In this document: in pieces, positions 8,610 through 18,000 of the stretch
How positions within the stretch are numbered: position 1 is the first letter of the stretch
How the letters are laid out: every line of letters starts with the position of its first letter
Assembly: GCA_902779875.1 (NCBI GenBank)
Contig: CACZCX010000008.1
Span: 88,619-152,618, forward strand
Reading direction: 5' to 3'
Source of the DNA: an uncultured Bacteroidales bacterium
GTDB taxonomy: Bacteria; Bacteroidota; Bacteroidia; Bacteroidales; Bacteroidaceae
Length of the DNA stretch: 64,000 nt
Program-made: the position numbers and the translations under genes
Notes under the pieces: model-generated
Database searches by the model: none
Told to the model about the DNA's origin: nothing
What the model saw: the letters and a program-made list of their open reading frames with translations, nothing else

Positions 8610-9428
8610 ATGCAGAGAATCATTTCCCGCACACTGGCTGCGGTAACCATTGCCTCGATAGGCCTGAGCGGCCTTACATCATGTTTTGACGAGAAAGAAA
8701 ACACCGCCGACGTAAGCAAACAGACCATTGAAAGAAGGATTACCGGCAAATGGATGATATCCGGATGCGACGGTAAGGCCGTTCCTACCGACGAGAAGGC
8801 CGTCATCACCTTTGAATCGGACTCCAAGGCCTTAATGACCCTCTTTCCGGACGCTCAGTCCTGGACGTTCCACAGCCCTGTGGACGTGATGATTCAAGAC
8901 GGCGCCGTTACGTTTGCATCGGTCTTAAACGGCGACACCATACAGGTCCTCAGCATGACCATGCGCAGCATCAACGACAAGGAGATGCTCACCGGCATCA
9001 GTAAAGACGGCAAACAGCATGACTACCTCTGGAAAAAGGTCAAGGCCGATTACAGCGCCGACATAGTGGGAATCTGGGACGGCCGTCGCACCAGCGACCA
9101 GTCGGTCTATGACGAAGGACATCCGCACCGCTGGCAGTACCTCGATGACGGCACCTACCGCTACTACACCCTTGACAAAGACGGCAACTGGAACCTGAGC
9201 AGCAACATCTACAACTACTATTTCGTGGACGGCAACCTGCTCTGCACACGCTGGGCCGAGGCAGCCGACAGCATTGACCACCGCGAGATGTGGGAGATAC
9301 AGGACATAAGCAACGGACTAATGGACTGGGAGGCTCTGCGAAGGGCCGATGACGGCAGCACCTACACCGCTACGTTCGGCATGAGCCACGTATACGAGGT
9401 CGATGAATTCTGGAACGGCGGGAATTAA
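8610..9428 (+). CDS. Lipocalin-like lipoprotein of unknown function
   Basis: A 272-residue protein with a lipoprotein signal (GLTSC, Cys ~26). Two repeated halves each start with a GxWxxxx segment: TGKWMISGCDGK (~residue 45) and VGIWDGRRTSDQ (~residue 150). Each continues with alternating beta-strands such as WQYLDDGTYRYYTLDKDG, the look of lipocalin-like or DUF5004-type Bacteroidales lipoproteins. The role is unknown. An inverted-repeat hairpin follows at 9441-9458. Confidence 0.7.
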   Translation: MQRIISRTLAAVTIASIGLSGLTSCFDEKENTADVSKQTIERRITGKWMISGCDGKAVPTDEKAVITFESDSKALMTLFPDAQSWTFHSPVDVMIQDGAVTFASVLNGDTIQVLSMTMRSINDKEMLTGISKDGKQHDYLWKKVKADYSADIVGIWDGRRTSDQSVYDEGHPHRWQYLDDGTYRYYTLDKDGNWNLSSNIYNYYFVDGNLLCTRWAEAADSIDHREMWEIQDISNGLMDWEALRRADDGSTYTATFGMSHVYEVDEFWNGGN

Positions 9429-9440
9429 TTATTACTTACA

Positions 9441-9458
9441 AATCCCGAAATCGGGATT
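9441..9458. terminator. Bidirectional hairpin
   Basis: AATCCCG-AAAT-CGGGATT, a perfect 7-bp stem 12 bp after the lipoprotein stop and downstream of the convergent hydrolase gene. It lacks a long T-tract. Confidence 0.45.
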
Positions 9459-9530
9459 CTGATATGCCTGTCGGGGAAATCGGGTATTTCTATTGATGTG
9501 GGGACACGGAAGAAAGTGTTAATCATGGTA

Positions 9531-11021
9531 TTAGACATCTTCCTTGTTTGCAGTTGCAAAGTTACAAATCCCCTTTGGTTCCTGCAAAGAATTCATACCT
9601 TTAATTCGTTTGGCAACCTCCTCCGGATGGTCCACCAGAAGCTGTCCGTGATTCATCCCCTTGAACACCTCAATATGCACGTCAGGGCATATGGAGAGCA
9701 GATAATCAGCCTGCGGTTTGGCTACGAACGACTCCTTTGTGCCGTACCAGAAATGTATGTCGGGACCTGAAATTGACTCAAGTTTGTTCGTATAGACGGA
9801 CTTTTATCCGTCAAGAACCGCCTGTCGGCCGCCGAACGGGAATGTCTGGCGGCATTCTTCAAGCAGCACATCGAAATAGTGCGAATGGAACACAAAACGC
9901 CAGAACCCTGTCCAACGGTAGCAGGTCCAGACGTTGAAGCTCTGATAGTAACGGAGCGGGCCCTCCAGCCAGCGCGGAAGCGGCAGGAGCGGCGCTGCAT
10001 CCATGATGGCGTGGTCTATCCGAACCTCGTTACGTTCAAGCACGCGTGACACTATCTTGCCGCCCAGCGAGAGGCCGTAGAGACAGTCCACGTGGCCATC
10101 GCATCGGGTGCGAATGAAATCTATTACGCGGCGTGCCTGATCATCGATAGTCGTGAATCGGGTCTCACGGCCCAGGGTGAACCCATCGGTCTGGAAGGCC
10201 ATTACGCGGAAATCATTCTCCAGGAGGGCTATCAGGGGCAGGAAAATCCGGTATGAGACGCCCAGGCCGGGAAGGAGCAGGAGCAGAGGCTTTGTTCCTT
10301 TGGCGCTGGCGGGGATGTACCAGTTGTCGTATTCATCGGCCCGGTCATCGGCCTTGAGAAACTCCAGCACCGCTTTGTTGAACGGCTCGGGGTTTCTGTG
10401 GGCAATGAAATGGTCGCCGTCTATGAAACAGAGCGTTGAGTTTGGGATGCTGCGGGCTATGAGTTTGGTGTGGGACTCCTTGACCATATCGTTCCGGCCT
10501 GCTATCACGAGCGTGGGGGCCTGGATCCGGGCCAACAGGGAGGGCTCTATGTCGGGGTCGTTCACCATCAGGCCCAGCATCTCGGCGTTGGCCTTGGCTT
10601 CGGGGCTCTTGGCGGCGAACATGCGGGCAATCGCGTACCCCAGTTCTATGGGCCACTGAACGCTCCTTTTTATCCCTTTGGCATCCAGGTTGCCGCCGTT
10701 CAGGATGAGTCTGAGCACGCGTTCAGGGTACTTGAGGGCGAATATCATGGCAATGTTCGCGCCGTCCGAGAAGCCCAGGATATGAGCTCGCTCCAGACTG
10801 TGGCTGTCCATGAAGTCCCTCAGGTCATCGGCAAACTGGCGGATCGTGAACGGCGCATCCCCGCGGGGACTCCTGCCGTGGCCGCGCGTATCGATCGCAA
10901 ACACGTGATAAGCGGCTGCCAGCGCATCCATCTGATGCTCAAAGTAGCTGCAGTCCTCACCGTTCCCGTGAAGCAGTATCAGAGGCTCTCCCGCCCCTCT
11001 CTCAACAAAATAATTCTCCAT
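9531..11021 (-). pseudogene. Double alpha/beta-hydrolase gene with in-frame stop
   Basis: From ATG 11021 (MENYFVERGAGEPL) the frame encodes an alpha/beta-hydrolase domain (oxyanion segment LLHGNGED, nucleophile GFSDGAN, His in IDGDHFIAHRNP). A second hydrolase domain follows (LLLLPGLGVSYRIF, nucleophile YGLSLGGK). A TAA at 9806-9804 ends the frame after 405 residues, before the second domain's catalytic His. In the same frame beyond the TAA, coding continues: FWYGTKESF, then MNHGQLLVDHPEEVAKRI, the expected His-bearing end, to a TAA at 9531. This is thus a nonsense-interrupted gene of 497 codons rather than a frameshift. The first domain is complete and could still be active. Longer frames starting upstream of 11021 run through a family A repeat and are not credible. 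Confidence 0.8.
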
Positions 11022-11035
11022 CTCCGCAAAAATAC

Positions 11036-11122
11036 AAAAACTGCAACATTGGGGACGGTTCCTAATGTTACAGTTTTGCGGGAAAACTAACACATTAGGA
11101 ACCGTCCCCAATGTTGCAGTTT
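11036..11122. repeat. Family A repeat, copy 3 (long inverted form)
   Basis: Two family A units in opposite orientation (loop GACGGTT first, AACCGTC second), so the 33-nt ends 11036-11068 and 11090-11122 can also pair with each other. The joint is GCGGG. Unlike other copies it sits upstream of both flanking genes: the divergent hydrolase gene and the flavoprotein gene. The flavoprotein -7 box TACTTTTG (11128-11135) follows immediately. Confidence 0.85.
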
Positions 11123-11157
11123 TTTCTACTTTTGCATAAACAAACAGGAGAATCATC

Positions 11158-11775
11158 ATGAAAGTACTACTGGTAAACGGAAGCCCCCGCCAAAACGGCA
11201 ACACCTCCGTCGCCCTGGCCGAGATAGCCAAGGCTCTGCAGGAGGAAGGCATCAAAAGTGAAATCGTATGGATCGGCAACAAGCCCGTGCGCGGCTGCAT
11301 AGTCTGCAACAAATGCCGCGAGAAAACCGGCGCCTGCACGTTCAACGACGACGTCTGCAACACCATCAGCAGCAAGTTTTCCGAGTCCGATGCCCTCATC
11401 GTGGGCTCCCCCGTCTACTACGGCCAGCCCAACGGCGCGCTGCTCTCCATCATACAGCGCTCGTTCTACTCCAACGGCGCCGCGATAGCCGGCAAGCCCG
11501 CAGCAGCCGTGGCAGTATGCCGCAGAGGTGGCGCATCGGCCTCATTTGACACACTCAACATGCCGTTCATGATGATGAACATGCCCATCGTCACCTCGCA
11601 GTACTGGAACATCGTCTACGGTCGCGAGCCGGGACAGGCAGCGCTCGACCAGGAGGGCATGCAGACTCTGCGCACCCTGGCCCGCAACATGGCCTGGCTG
11701 CTCAAGTCCACCGACGGCAAACCCGCTCCGGGCCGCGGCAGCGAACCCTGGCAGATGATGAGTTTCATACGCTGA
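11158..11775 (+). CDS. NADPH-dependent FMN reductase / iron-sulfur flavoprotein family
   Basis: A 205-residue flavodoxin-fold protein. The FMN phosphate loop is NGSPRQNGNTS (residues 7-17), a Cys cluster CIVCNKCREKTGAC (~residues 47-60) follows, and the flavin-contact loop is GSPVYYGQPNG. The Cys cluster resembles that of the iron-sulfur flavoprotein branch, but whether a cluster is bound is not certain. It likely reduces quinones or other small acceptors with NAD(P)H. The radical SAM gene starts 22 bp downstream, suggesting an operon. Confidence 0.85.
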   Translation: MKVLLVNGSPRQNGNTSVALAEIAKALQEEGIKSEIVWIGNKPVRGCIVCNKCREKTGACTFNDDVCNTISSKFSESDALIVGSPVYYGQPNGALLSIIQRSFYSNGAAIAGKPAAAVAVCRRGGASASFDTLNMPFMMMNMPIVTSQYWNIVYGREPGQAALDQEGMQTLRTLARNMAWLLKSTDGKPAPGRGSEPWQMMSFIR

Positions 11776-11797
11776 CAACACTCAAACAGGAATCGGG

Positions 11798-12691
11798 ATG
11801 CAAGATTACAGACCGATGACCGATTACCTGCGTGGCATTTTCCACGGACGCGTAATCAAGATTGCCGTCAACGCAGGGCTTGGTTGCCCCAACCGCGACG
11901 GCACCGTGGGACGTGACGGCTGCATATACTGTAACAACCTCACGTTCAACCCCTCCTATGCCGCGTCCGATGCAACCGCAAGCATCACCCGTCAACTTGA
12001 GGATGGCGTGCGGTTCAACTCACGCAAGGGCGATTGCATCGGTTATATTGCATATTTCCAGTCATATACCAACACCCATGGCGATACGGAACGGCTCATC
12101 GGCCTTTATGAGGAGGCGCTCCGGTTCCCGGGTGTGAAGGGGCTGGTCATAGCCACCCGCCCCGACAGCATCAGGCCCGACCTCAGGGACTGGTTTGAGC
12201 AGCGATTCGGCCGGAAAGCGCCTCAGGAACATCCGCATCTGCTGGTTGAGATCGGCATCGAGTCCACCATTGACCGCACCCTGGAACTTATCAACCGCCG
12301 TCACACATTCCGTGATGCCCAGGAGTGCATCACAGACCTTGCCGAGCGTGGCATCGACACCGGCGCTCACCTTATATTAGGACTGCCGGGTGAGACGCAT
12401 CAGGATTTCATGACACATGCCGATCGCGTATCGGCCCTACCCGTAAAGACGCTCAAACTGCATCAGCTGCAGGTGGTCCGCGGCACCGCCCTGGCGCGCA
12501 TGTATGAGCAGGATCCCGGCAGCATCAGACTGTTCGAGACCCCGCAGGAATACGCTGCCGTGGTCCGCGACTTCATGAAGAGAGCCCGCAAAGACCTATT
12601 CTACGACCGGTTCGTCTCCGAATCTCCCCGCTCCCTCCTCATCGCCCCCGCCTGGAACATCAAACCCCAGGATTTCATCCAAAAACTGTAA
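11798..12691 (+). CDS. yhcC: TIGR01212-family radical SAM protein (YhcC-like)
   Basis: A 297-residue protein with the radical SAM cysteines in GLGCPNRDGTVG...CIYCNN; the long spacing between the first Cys and the CxxC pair is the hallmark of the YhcC/TIGR01212 group. Further family blocks are YFQSYTNTHG, IATRPDSI, EIGIES, INRRHTF and GLPGET. YhcC-type proteins are related to Elp3-like enzymes; the exact substrate is not established. The last codons (AAA CTG TAA) overlap the family A repeat, which gives the stop. Confidence 0.9.
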   Translation: MQDYRPMTDYLRGIFHGRVIKIAVNAGLGCPNRDGTVGRDGCIYCNNLTFNPSYAASDATASITRQLEDGVRFNSRKGDCIGYIAYFQSYTNTHGDTERLIGLYEEALRFPGVKGLVIATRPDSIRPDLRDWFEQRFGRKAPQEHPHLLVEIGIESTIDRTLELINRRHTFRDAQECITDLAERGIDTGAHLILGLPGETHQDFMTHADRVSALPVKTLKLHQLQVVRGTALARMYEQDPGSIRLFETPQEYAAVVRDFMKRARKDLFYDRFVSESPRSLLIAPAWNIKPQDFIQKL

Positions 12692-12758
12692 CATTAGGGA
12701 CGGTTCCTAATGTGTTAGTTTTGCGGGAAAACTGCAACATTAGGGACGGTTCTTAATG
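12683..12758. repeat. Family A repeat, copy 4
   Basis: AAAACTGTAACATTAGG-GACGGTT-CCTAATGTG, then joint GCGGG, then a second unit whose right arm is truncated (CTTAATGTAAAG). It provides the TAA (12689-12691) of the radical SAM gene. The -7 box TATATTTG of the next gene starts a few bases beyond it. Confidence 0.85.
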
Positions 12759-12778
12759 TAAAGTATTATATTTGCTGA

Positions 12779-13621
12779 ATGATGAAACAGATAGTTTTAG
12801 AGGACTATGAGCTCTCCGGAGGCGGGAAGCTGGGCGAGAGCTATATTAAGAAGGATAATCCCGACATCCTTCTGAAGCTCTACTCCACACAGCTGGAGAA
12901 AATGGGCCTTGACGAATATGAAAGGGCAACCAAAGTATACAATCTGGGACTTCCCTGCCCCGAGCCGGGAGAGCAGGTACGCACCACTGACGGCCGTCTG
13001 GGAATCCTGTACAAGCGAATTCACGGCAAGCTGTCATACGCGCGCGCCCTCAGTTACCATCCTGAACTTATGGAGCAGTACGCAGTAGAGTTTGCCGAGC
13101 TTTGTAAGAAACTGCACTCCACCGTACCACCGGCCGGCCTGTTCCCAACCATCAAGGACCAGTTCACCGATTACATAAAGGAGAATCCCTTCCTGACCGA
13201 CCAGGAGCGCAGCGGCATAATAAAGTACATCAGCAACCTGCCCGATGCAAATACCGCCGTTCACGGCGACCTGCACATAGGCAACGTGATATTTGACGAA
13301 AGCGGCCGGCAATACCTGATAGACCTGAGCGAGTTCAGCACCGGCAGTCCCCTTTTTGATATGGGCATAATCTATCTGCAGTGCTGTTTCATCCCAAACG
13401 AGGTGGAAATGGAACTCTACCACATAACCAAAGATGTATCGGTCAGATTCTGGGACCTCTTTGTAAAGGCCTATTACGGGGCCGATATAAACGTCGAGGA
13501 GTTCAACAAACAGATTCTCCCGTACACCCTTCTGCGCATACTCTGCGTGGAGAAAATGATGGGCCAGCCTGTCCCTCCCATCCGTCCTCTTTTCCATTCT
13601 ATATTATTGAACGAACATTGA
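12779..13621 (+). CDS. Aminoglycoside-phosphotransferase-fold kinase (TIGR02172-like)
   Basis: A 280-residue protein of the APH/ECK kinase fold. The catalytic loop HGDLHIGN (Asp and Asn, ~residues 161-168) and the metal-binding IDLSEF (the usual IDxxxx motif, ~residue 180) are present, with a preceding LHSTVPPAG segment. The whole resembles the TIGR02172 family of small-molecule kinases, known from paralogous families with unassigned substrates. Clinical aminoglycoside resistance should not be assumed. It begins with tandem ATGs at 12779 and 12782. The dicarboxylate transporter follows 10 bp downstream. Confidence 0.78.
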   Translation: MMKQIVLEDYELSGGGKLGESYIKKDNPDILLKLYSTQLEKMGLDEYERATKVYNLGLPCPEPGEQVRTTDGRLGILYKRIHGKLSYARALSYHPELMEQYAVEFAELCKKLHSTVPPAGLFPTIKDQFTDYIKENPFLTDQERSGIIKYISNLPDANTAVHGDLHIGNVIFDESGRQYLIDLSEFSTGSPLFDMGIIYLQCCFIPNEVEMELYHITKDVSVRFWDLFVKAYYGADINVEEFNKQILPYTLLRILCVEKMMGQPVPPIRPLFHSILLNEH

Positions 13622-13631
13622 TTTTCAGCTT

Positions 13632-14975
13632 ATGAGTTTTGTCATGATTCTCCAGCTGCTCATTGTATTGGCAGCGCTTTATGTGGGTTCACGCTACGGT
13701 AGTCTTGCATTAGGTGCCATATCGGGTATAGGTCTGGCCATCCTGGTCCTGGGTTTCGGCATGAAACCGGGCAATCCGCCCACCGATGTCATCTACATCA
13801 TAATCGCCGCCGTCACCTGCGCAGGAATCATGCAGGCTGCCGGAGGTATGGACTGGCTTATCCAGCTGGCGGAGAAACTGTTGCGCAAGCACCCCGAGCA
13901 TATCACATTCCTGGCTCCGCTGTGCACGTTCTTCCTGACCGTCCTGGTGGGAACCGGTCATGTGGTCTACACGCTGATGCCTATCATCTGTGATATCTCC
14001 CTGAAAAAAGGCATACGTCCCGAGCGTCCCTGCGGTGTGGCATCAGTCGCATCACAGGTGGGTATCACCTGCTCACCCATTGCCGCGGCGGTGGCATCGT
14101 TCGTAATAATAAGCAACGACAACGGATTTGACATAAACAACCTTCAGGTCATTGCAGTCACCATTCCCGCATGTGTGTGCGGACTGATGGCTGCCGCCCT
14201 CTGCTCTTACAAACGCGGCAAGGACCTTGACAAGGACCCCGTATTCCAGGAGCGCAAGGCCAACCCCAAGATGTACAAGTACATGTACGGCGAGACCGCA
14301 TCGCTGCTTGACAAGGAGGTCACCAAAAGCGCAAGAATGTCGGTCTACATATTCCTGGGCGCGCTTCTGGTCATCACCCTCTACTCATTCTTCCAGATAA
14401 TCGGCTGCGATATCCGTCCCAAGGTGGCCGGAAAACCCATCGGCATGAACATCATCATCCAGATCGTGATGATTACAGCCGCAGCGTTGATGATCATAAT
14501 AGCCAAGGCCAATCCGCGCCAGGCAATCATAGGCAACGTATGGCAGTCAGGAATGGTAGCCGTAATAGCCATTTACGGAATTGCATGGTTGGCCGATACA
14601 TACTTCAGCAACTACCTGCCTATGATGCAGGACGGTCTGCAGGGCATCGTAAGCAAATATCCGTGGGCCATAGCGCTGGCATTCTTTGCGGTATCCGTCC
14701 TGGTCAACAGCCAGGGAGCCGTGGTAGTGGCCATGCTGCCTCTGGCCTACTCGCTGGGCATTCCCGGTCCGGTGCTTCTGGGTGTTCTGCCATCGGTCTA
14801 TGGATATTTCTTCATACCCAACTATCCGTCCGATATCGCCACGGTCACCTTTGACCGATCCGGCACCACCCGTATCGGCAAGTATCTGCTCAACCACTCG
14901 TTCATGATGCCCGGCCTGGTGAGCGTGATCACCAGCACGATCGTGGCCACCCTAATAACCAGATTTATCTATTGA
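13632..14975 (+). CDS. dcuB: Anaerobic C4-dicarboxylate transporter (Dcu family)
   Basis: A 447-residue membrane protein with 10-12 hydrophobic segments. Family blocks: GAISGIGLAILVLGFGMKPG, the GGMDWLIQLAEKLLRKHP loop, FFLTVLVGTGHVVYTLMPII, VASQVGITCSPIAAA and the closing PNYPSDIATVTFDRSGTTRIG. Dcu carriers exchange succinate for fumarate, malate or aspartate, the exchange needed for fumarate respiration in Bacteroidales. Length and C-terminal pattern fit DcuA and DcuB equally; the symbol is a best guess. A hairpin terminator immediately follows the stop. Confidence 0.9.
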   Translation: MSFVMILQLLIVLAALYVGSRYGSLALGAISGIGLAILVLGFGMKPGNPPTDVIYIIIAAVTCAGIMQAAGGMDWLIQLAEKLLRKHPEHITFLAPLCTFFLTVLVGTGHVVYTLMPIICDISLKKGIRPERPCGVASVASQVGITCSPIAAAVASFVIISNDNGFDINNLQVIAVTIPACVCGLMAAALCSYKRGKDLDKDPVFQERKANPKMYKYMYGETASLLDKEVTKSARMSVYIFLGALLVITLYSFFQIIGCDIRPKVAGKPIGMNIIIQIVMITAAALMIIIAKANPRQAIIGNVWQSGMVAVIAIYGIAWLADTYFSNYLPMMQDGLQGIVSKYPWAIALAFFAVSVLVNSQGAVVVAMLPLAYSLGIPGPVLLGVLPSVYGYFFIPNYPSDIATVTFDRSGTTRIGKYLLNHSFMMPGLVSVITSTIVATLITRFIY

Positions 14976-15008
14976 AATGACATAGGGAAACGTTCTTTCT
15001 GTGTCATT
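14976..15008. terminator. Bidirectional terminator between convergent genes
   Basis: AATGACATAG (14976-14985) pairs with CTGTGTCATT (14999-15008), a 10-bp stem with one G-U pair. It lies between the dcuB stop and the stop of the large minus-strand gene. Confidence 0.55.
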
Positions 15009-18000
15009 CACCAATTCTGATTCAGAATGTATGGAATACCTGAAGCGGTGATACCAGCGGCGTTGATAGTAAACTTGCGGGTAAAACTGTTGTTGTAGAA
15101 TTCCACACGGGCACGGCCCTCTTCATCAGTTATGACATTGGGGTTCCAATAGATAGTCCGGCGCGAATCAACATTGCCTTCTACCGGACCGTCAGGATAC
15201 TCTGGTGAATAAAACTGTACGGGCTTGGTAAAACCTTTTACGGTAGTGGTGCGGCGGCCAAGATTACGGATTTCATTGTAAAAGAGCAGTTCTCTGTCTT
15301 GCTTGATCTGTATGTCTACAAGGGTATACCTATTCCAACTGTGATCTAGCCAACACCAAAAATCACCACCAGCTAAAATACAGATTTCATTGTCTTGGGT
15401 AGGCACATACGGAGGAACACTCCCCCCATGTCTCTTGGCCCACTCAAGCATCAGAGGAATAAGATTTTTCATATCCCTGGGATACATAGGATTGTCATAT
15501 ACAATAATGCTCTTGACATCAATCATATCAATCCGTTCAGGATCGTCAAACGGCTTATGCGTCAGCAGTTTCTCCATATTATGCACATAATAGACCGGAC
15601 GGACAAATCCCGCCTTTGATGAACTCGCCTCAACATTTGCAGATCCTTCAGATGAACTGAATAATGGATCCGATTGCCCAGGTTCCAGTCTGATGCCCCG
15701 TTCCAGAAAATAGCCGAACAGGTCAGTAGTGTATTCGCCCTGATCAAGTTCCAACTCGGCATCCTCTTCGGCCTCAAATGAAGTGAAGGTGTCATAATCA
15801 ATGAACCGTCTCTTTTCACTCTTCTCCTCTATATCAACATCATCTATCATACGTCCCAACTTGCGGCGTTGGTCGGGAGTCAGGTCAAAATCAGTATAAT
15901 CAACCTTATAGTCATATATACGATGATCGTTGTGGCTCAGGTCTGTCTCCTGAATCAGATATGGTCTGGGATCAGGTCTGTCTGCACGTTCAAACCTGAT
16001 GCGCTTGCTCTTTTCAAATTTTGATTCGCCATCCTTATTCCTTGACATCAGATTGACGGTAAACTTGCCATTTCCGTAAAAGTCTGGCATATCAAAGCCA
16101 AAGTAACCCGTAGAGTCTGTCTGGTAGTCAAAACTCTCGAACAGCGTCTTGTCATCATCTGGTATTACCGATGCATACACACCTATGTCTGATACGGGTT
16201 GACGCTTGCCGTATGACAATATCCACCCGTTCATGGTGAGACTTTCCTCTATACGGTGTTTCTCCTCAAACTCCTTAAGGCCGGTCATATACAGCCATTC
16301 ATAACGTTCCCAGCCCTGAACCATGGTCAGCAGGTTAAGCGCTTCACGGTGTTCATCGTCATCACTTTCCAGGTACCATGCAGGATCATGTATGTATCCT
16401 CTCAAATCTGATGAGAGCAGCAGGTTGGTCTTCAGGTTGTCAGTACGGCCGCCGCCGTAGTCGGTCGCATCACGAACCGACAGGCAGAAACGGTCACGGA
16501 ACGGTCTTCCATGCCCATCTGTAAGTTTGAACTCTATAACCTCCTTGCTGCATGACTGACGCAACATACTGTCTGTATTGACCGTGATGGAGGGACCTGA
16601 CAATTCCGGACCGCCGTGGAATATGCTTCGTGATGATAATATATTGCCATCCTTATTATATAAGGTTAATCGGCACACACCTGCCGGCCATTCTGAACAG
16701 TCTATCTCTAACTGACTGTTGTCCATATCATTTATCTCCTCAAAATGGACCACATCACCGCGGCAGGTTACAGCGAGAGCCGTAAGCTCGCCAAGTCGGT
16801 CATCGGTTCGCCAGATATTCACCTGCATACAGGAGTCTGAAAGCATATCGGCAATCATGGAGTAACCACTATCTACAACCTTAGGCCAACGGCAACGGAT
16901 TATCTCGCCATCAGAGGTGATGAAATGAGCTGTTTCTAATCCGTCAGATGTGATTATGAATGATCCCATTCCGTCATGTGCGGTAGGTATAGAGTCCTGC
17001 ATGGTACGAGTTGCCATATATGATATTCTATTTCCCGTTTCAAATGGATTTCTAACGCCCGAAAGAACAATTACTCCATCGGTACCGAATCCGTCACTGC
17101 CTGTGGCTTTGAATGCGACCCTGCATGGAAGACCATTTACCATGTCACCTCCTTCAGGGTAGAATGAGACTTTGACATTACGTTTCTGCTCTATGGTCTT
17201 GCCACGTTTTTTTTCTACAAGAGGATTATCCTGATTGTTTTCAACGCGTGACTTGTCATACTCTCCATACTTGGGTTGCGTGTAAACGGGTATGACGCGA
17301 GAGAATATCGCTTCGGGACTGAAATCAAGCATATTCTGCGTATATGCCCTTATCTCATAGAAACCACTGGGGTACGCCACTATGCCCTGTTTCTCACGTG
17401 TCTGCTGCGTACCGGCATCAACTAGCGGAATGACTCCATCGGTCTGTCCTGCCACAATCTTAAGTTTCTGTTGCAGGATAAGTTGACCGGTAGGTGCCAG
17501 AAAATCCACATACAACACACCGCTGGGTGCACGTTCCAATGAAGTGGCATGTGTCACAAAGGCTTTGAACCATATATTCTCTCCCTGAAAGTATGCCGTA
17601 TTGTCAAATTCCAGATAGACCTTTTCCTGCGGAAACAGATTGTTGAACTCTTGGATGTTTTCAGCAAACTTAATGAGTTCACTGGCATAATCGGCAGAAC
17701 CGCCTACATTGATTTTGCACGTATCTTTTGGCGGAAAGTAATCATCAGGCAGACATGCGGCAACTTTTTTCTTTGACAGTTCCCCTGTAAATATTATGTT
17801 GTTATCCATTACGGTTCCGTCTTTAAAGAAAAAGCAGGTATCTTCAATGAATGTCATCCCTGACTCAGAATAGAAACGGGCGCCTTTTTCTCCGGCAATA
17901 AATGGAGAGCCGTCCTCTCTGTAATAGTATTTGATTTCCAGGACCTTGTCCTTAAGGTCATGTACCAGCATGATGTTTTCTCCTACATCGGCAGAATGTT

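Noticed and set aside
9804-9806. Recoding of TAA in this genome
   Set aside because: TAA is used as a normal stop by many genes in the window, so the in-frame TAA of the hydrolase gene is a mutation, an error or rare read-through.
12779-13621. Aminoglycoside resistance gene
   Set aside because: The APH fold is shared by many small-molecule kinases, and the sequence resembles TIGR02172-type proteins in a housekeeping context.
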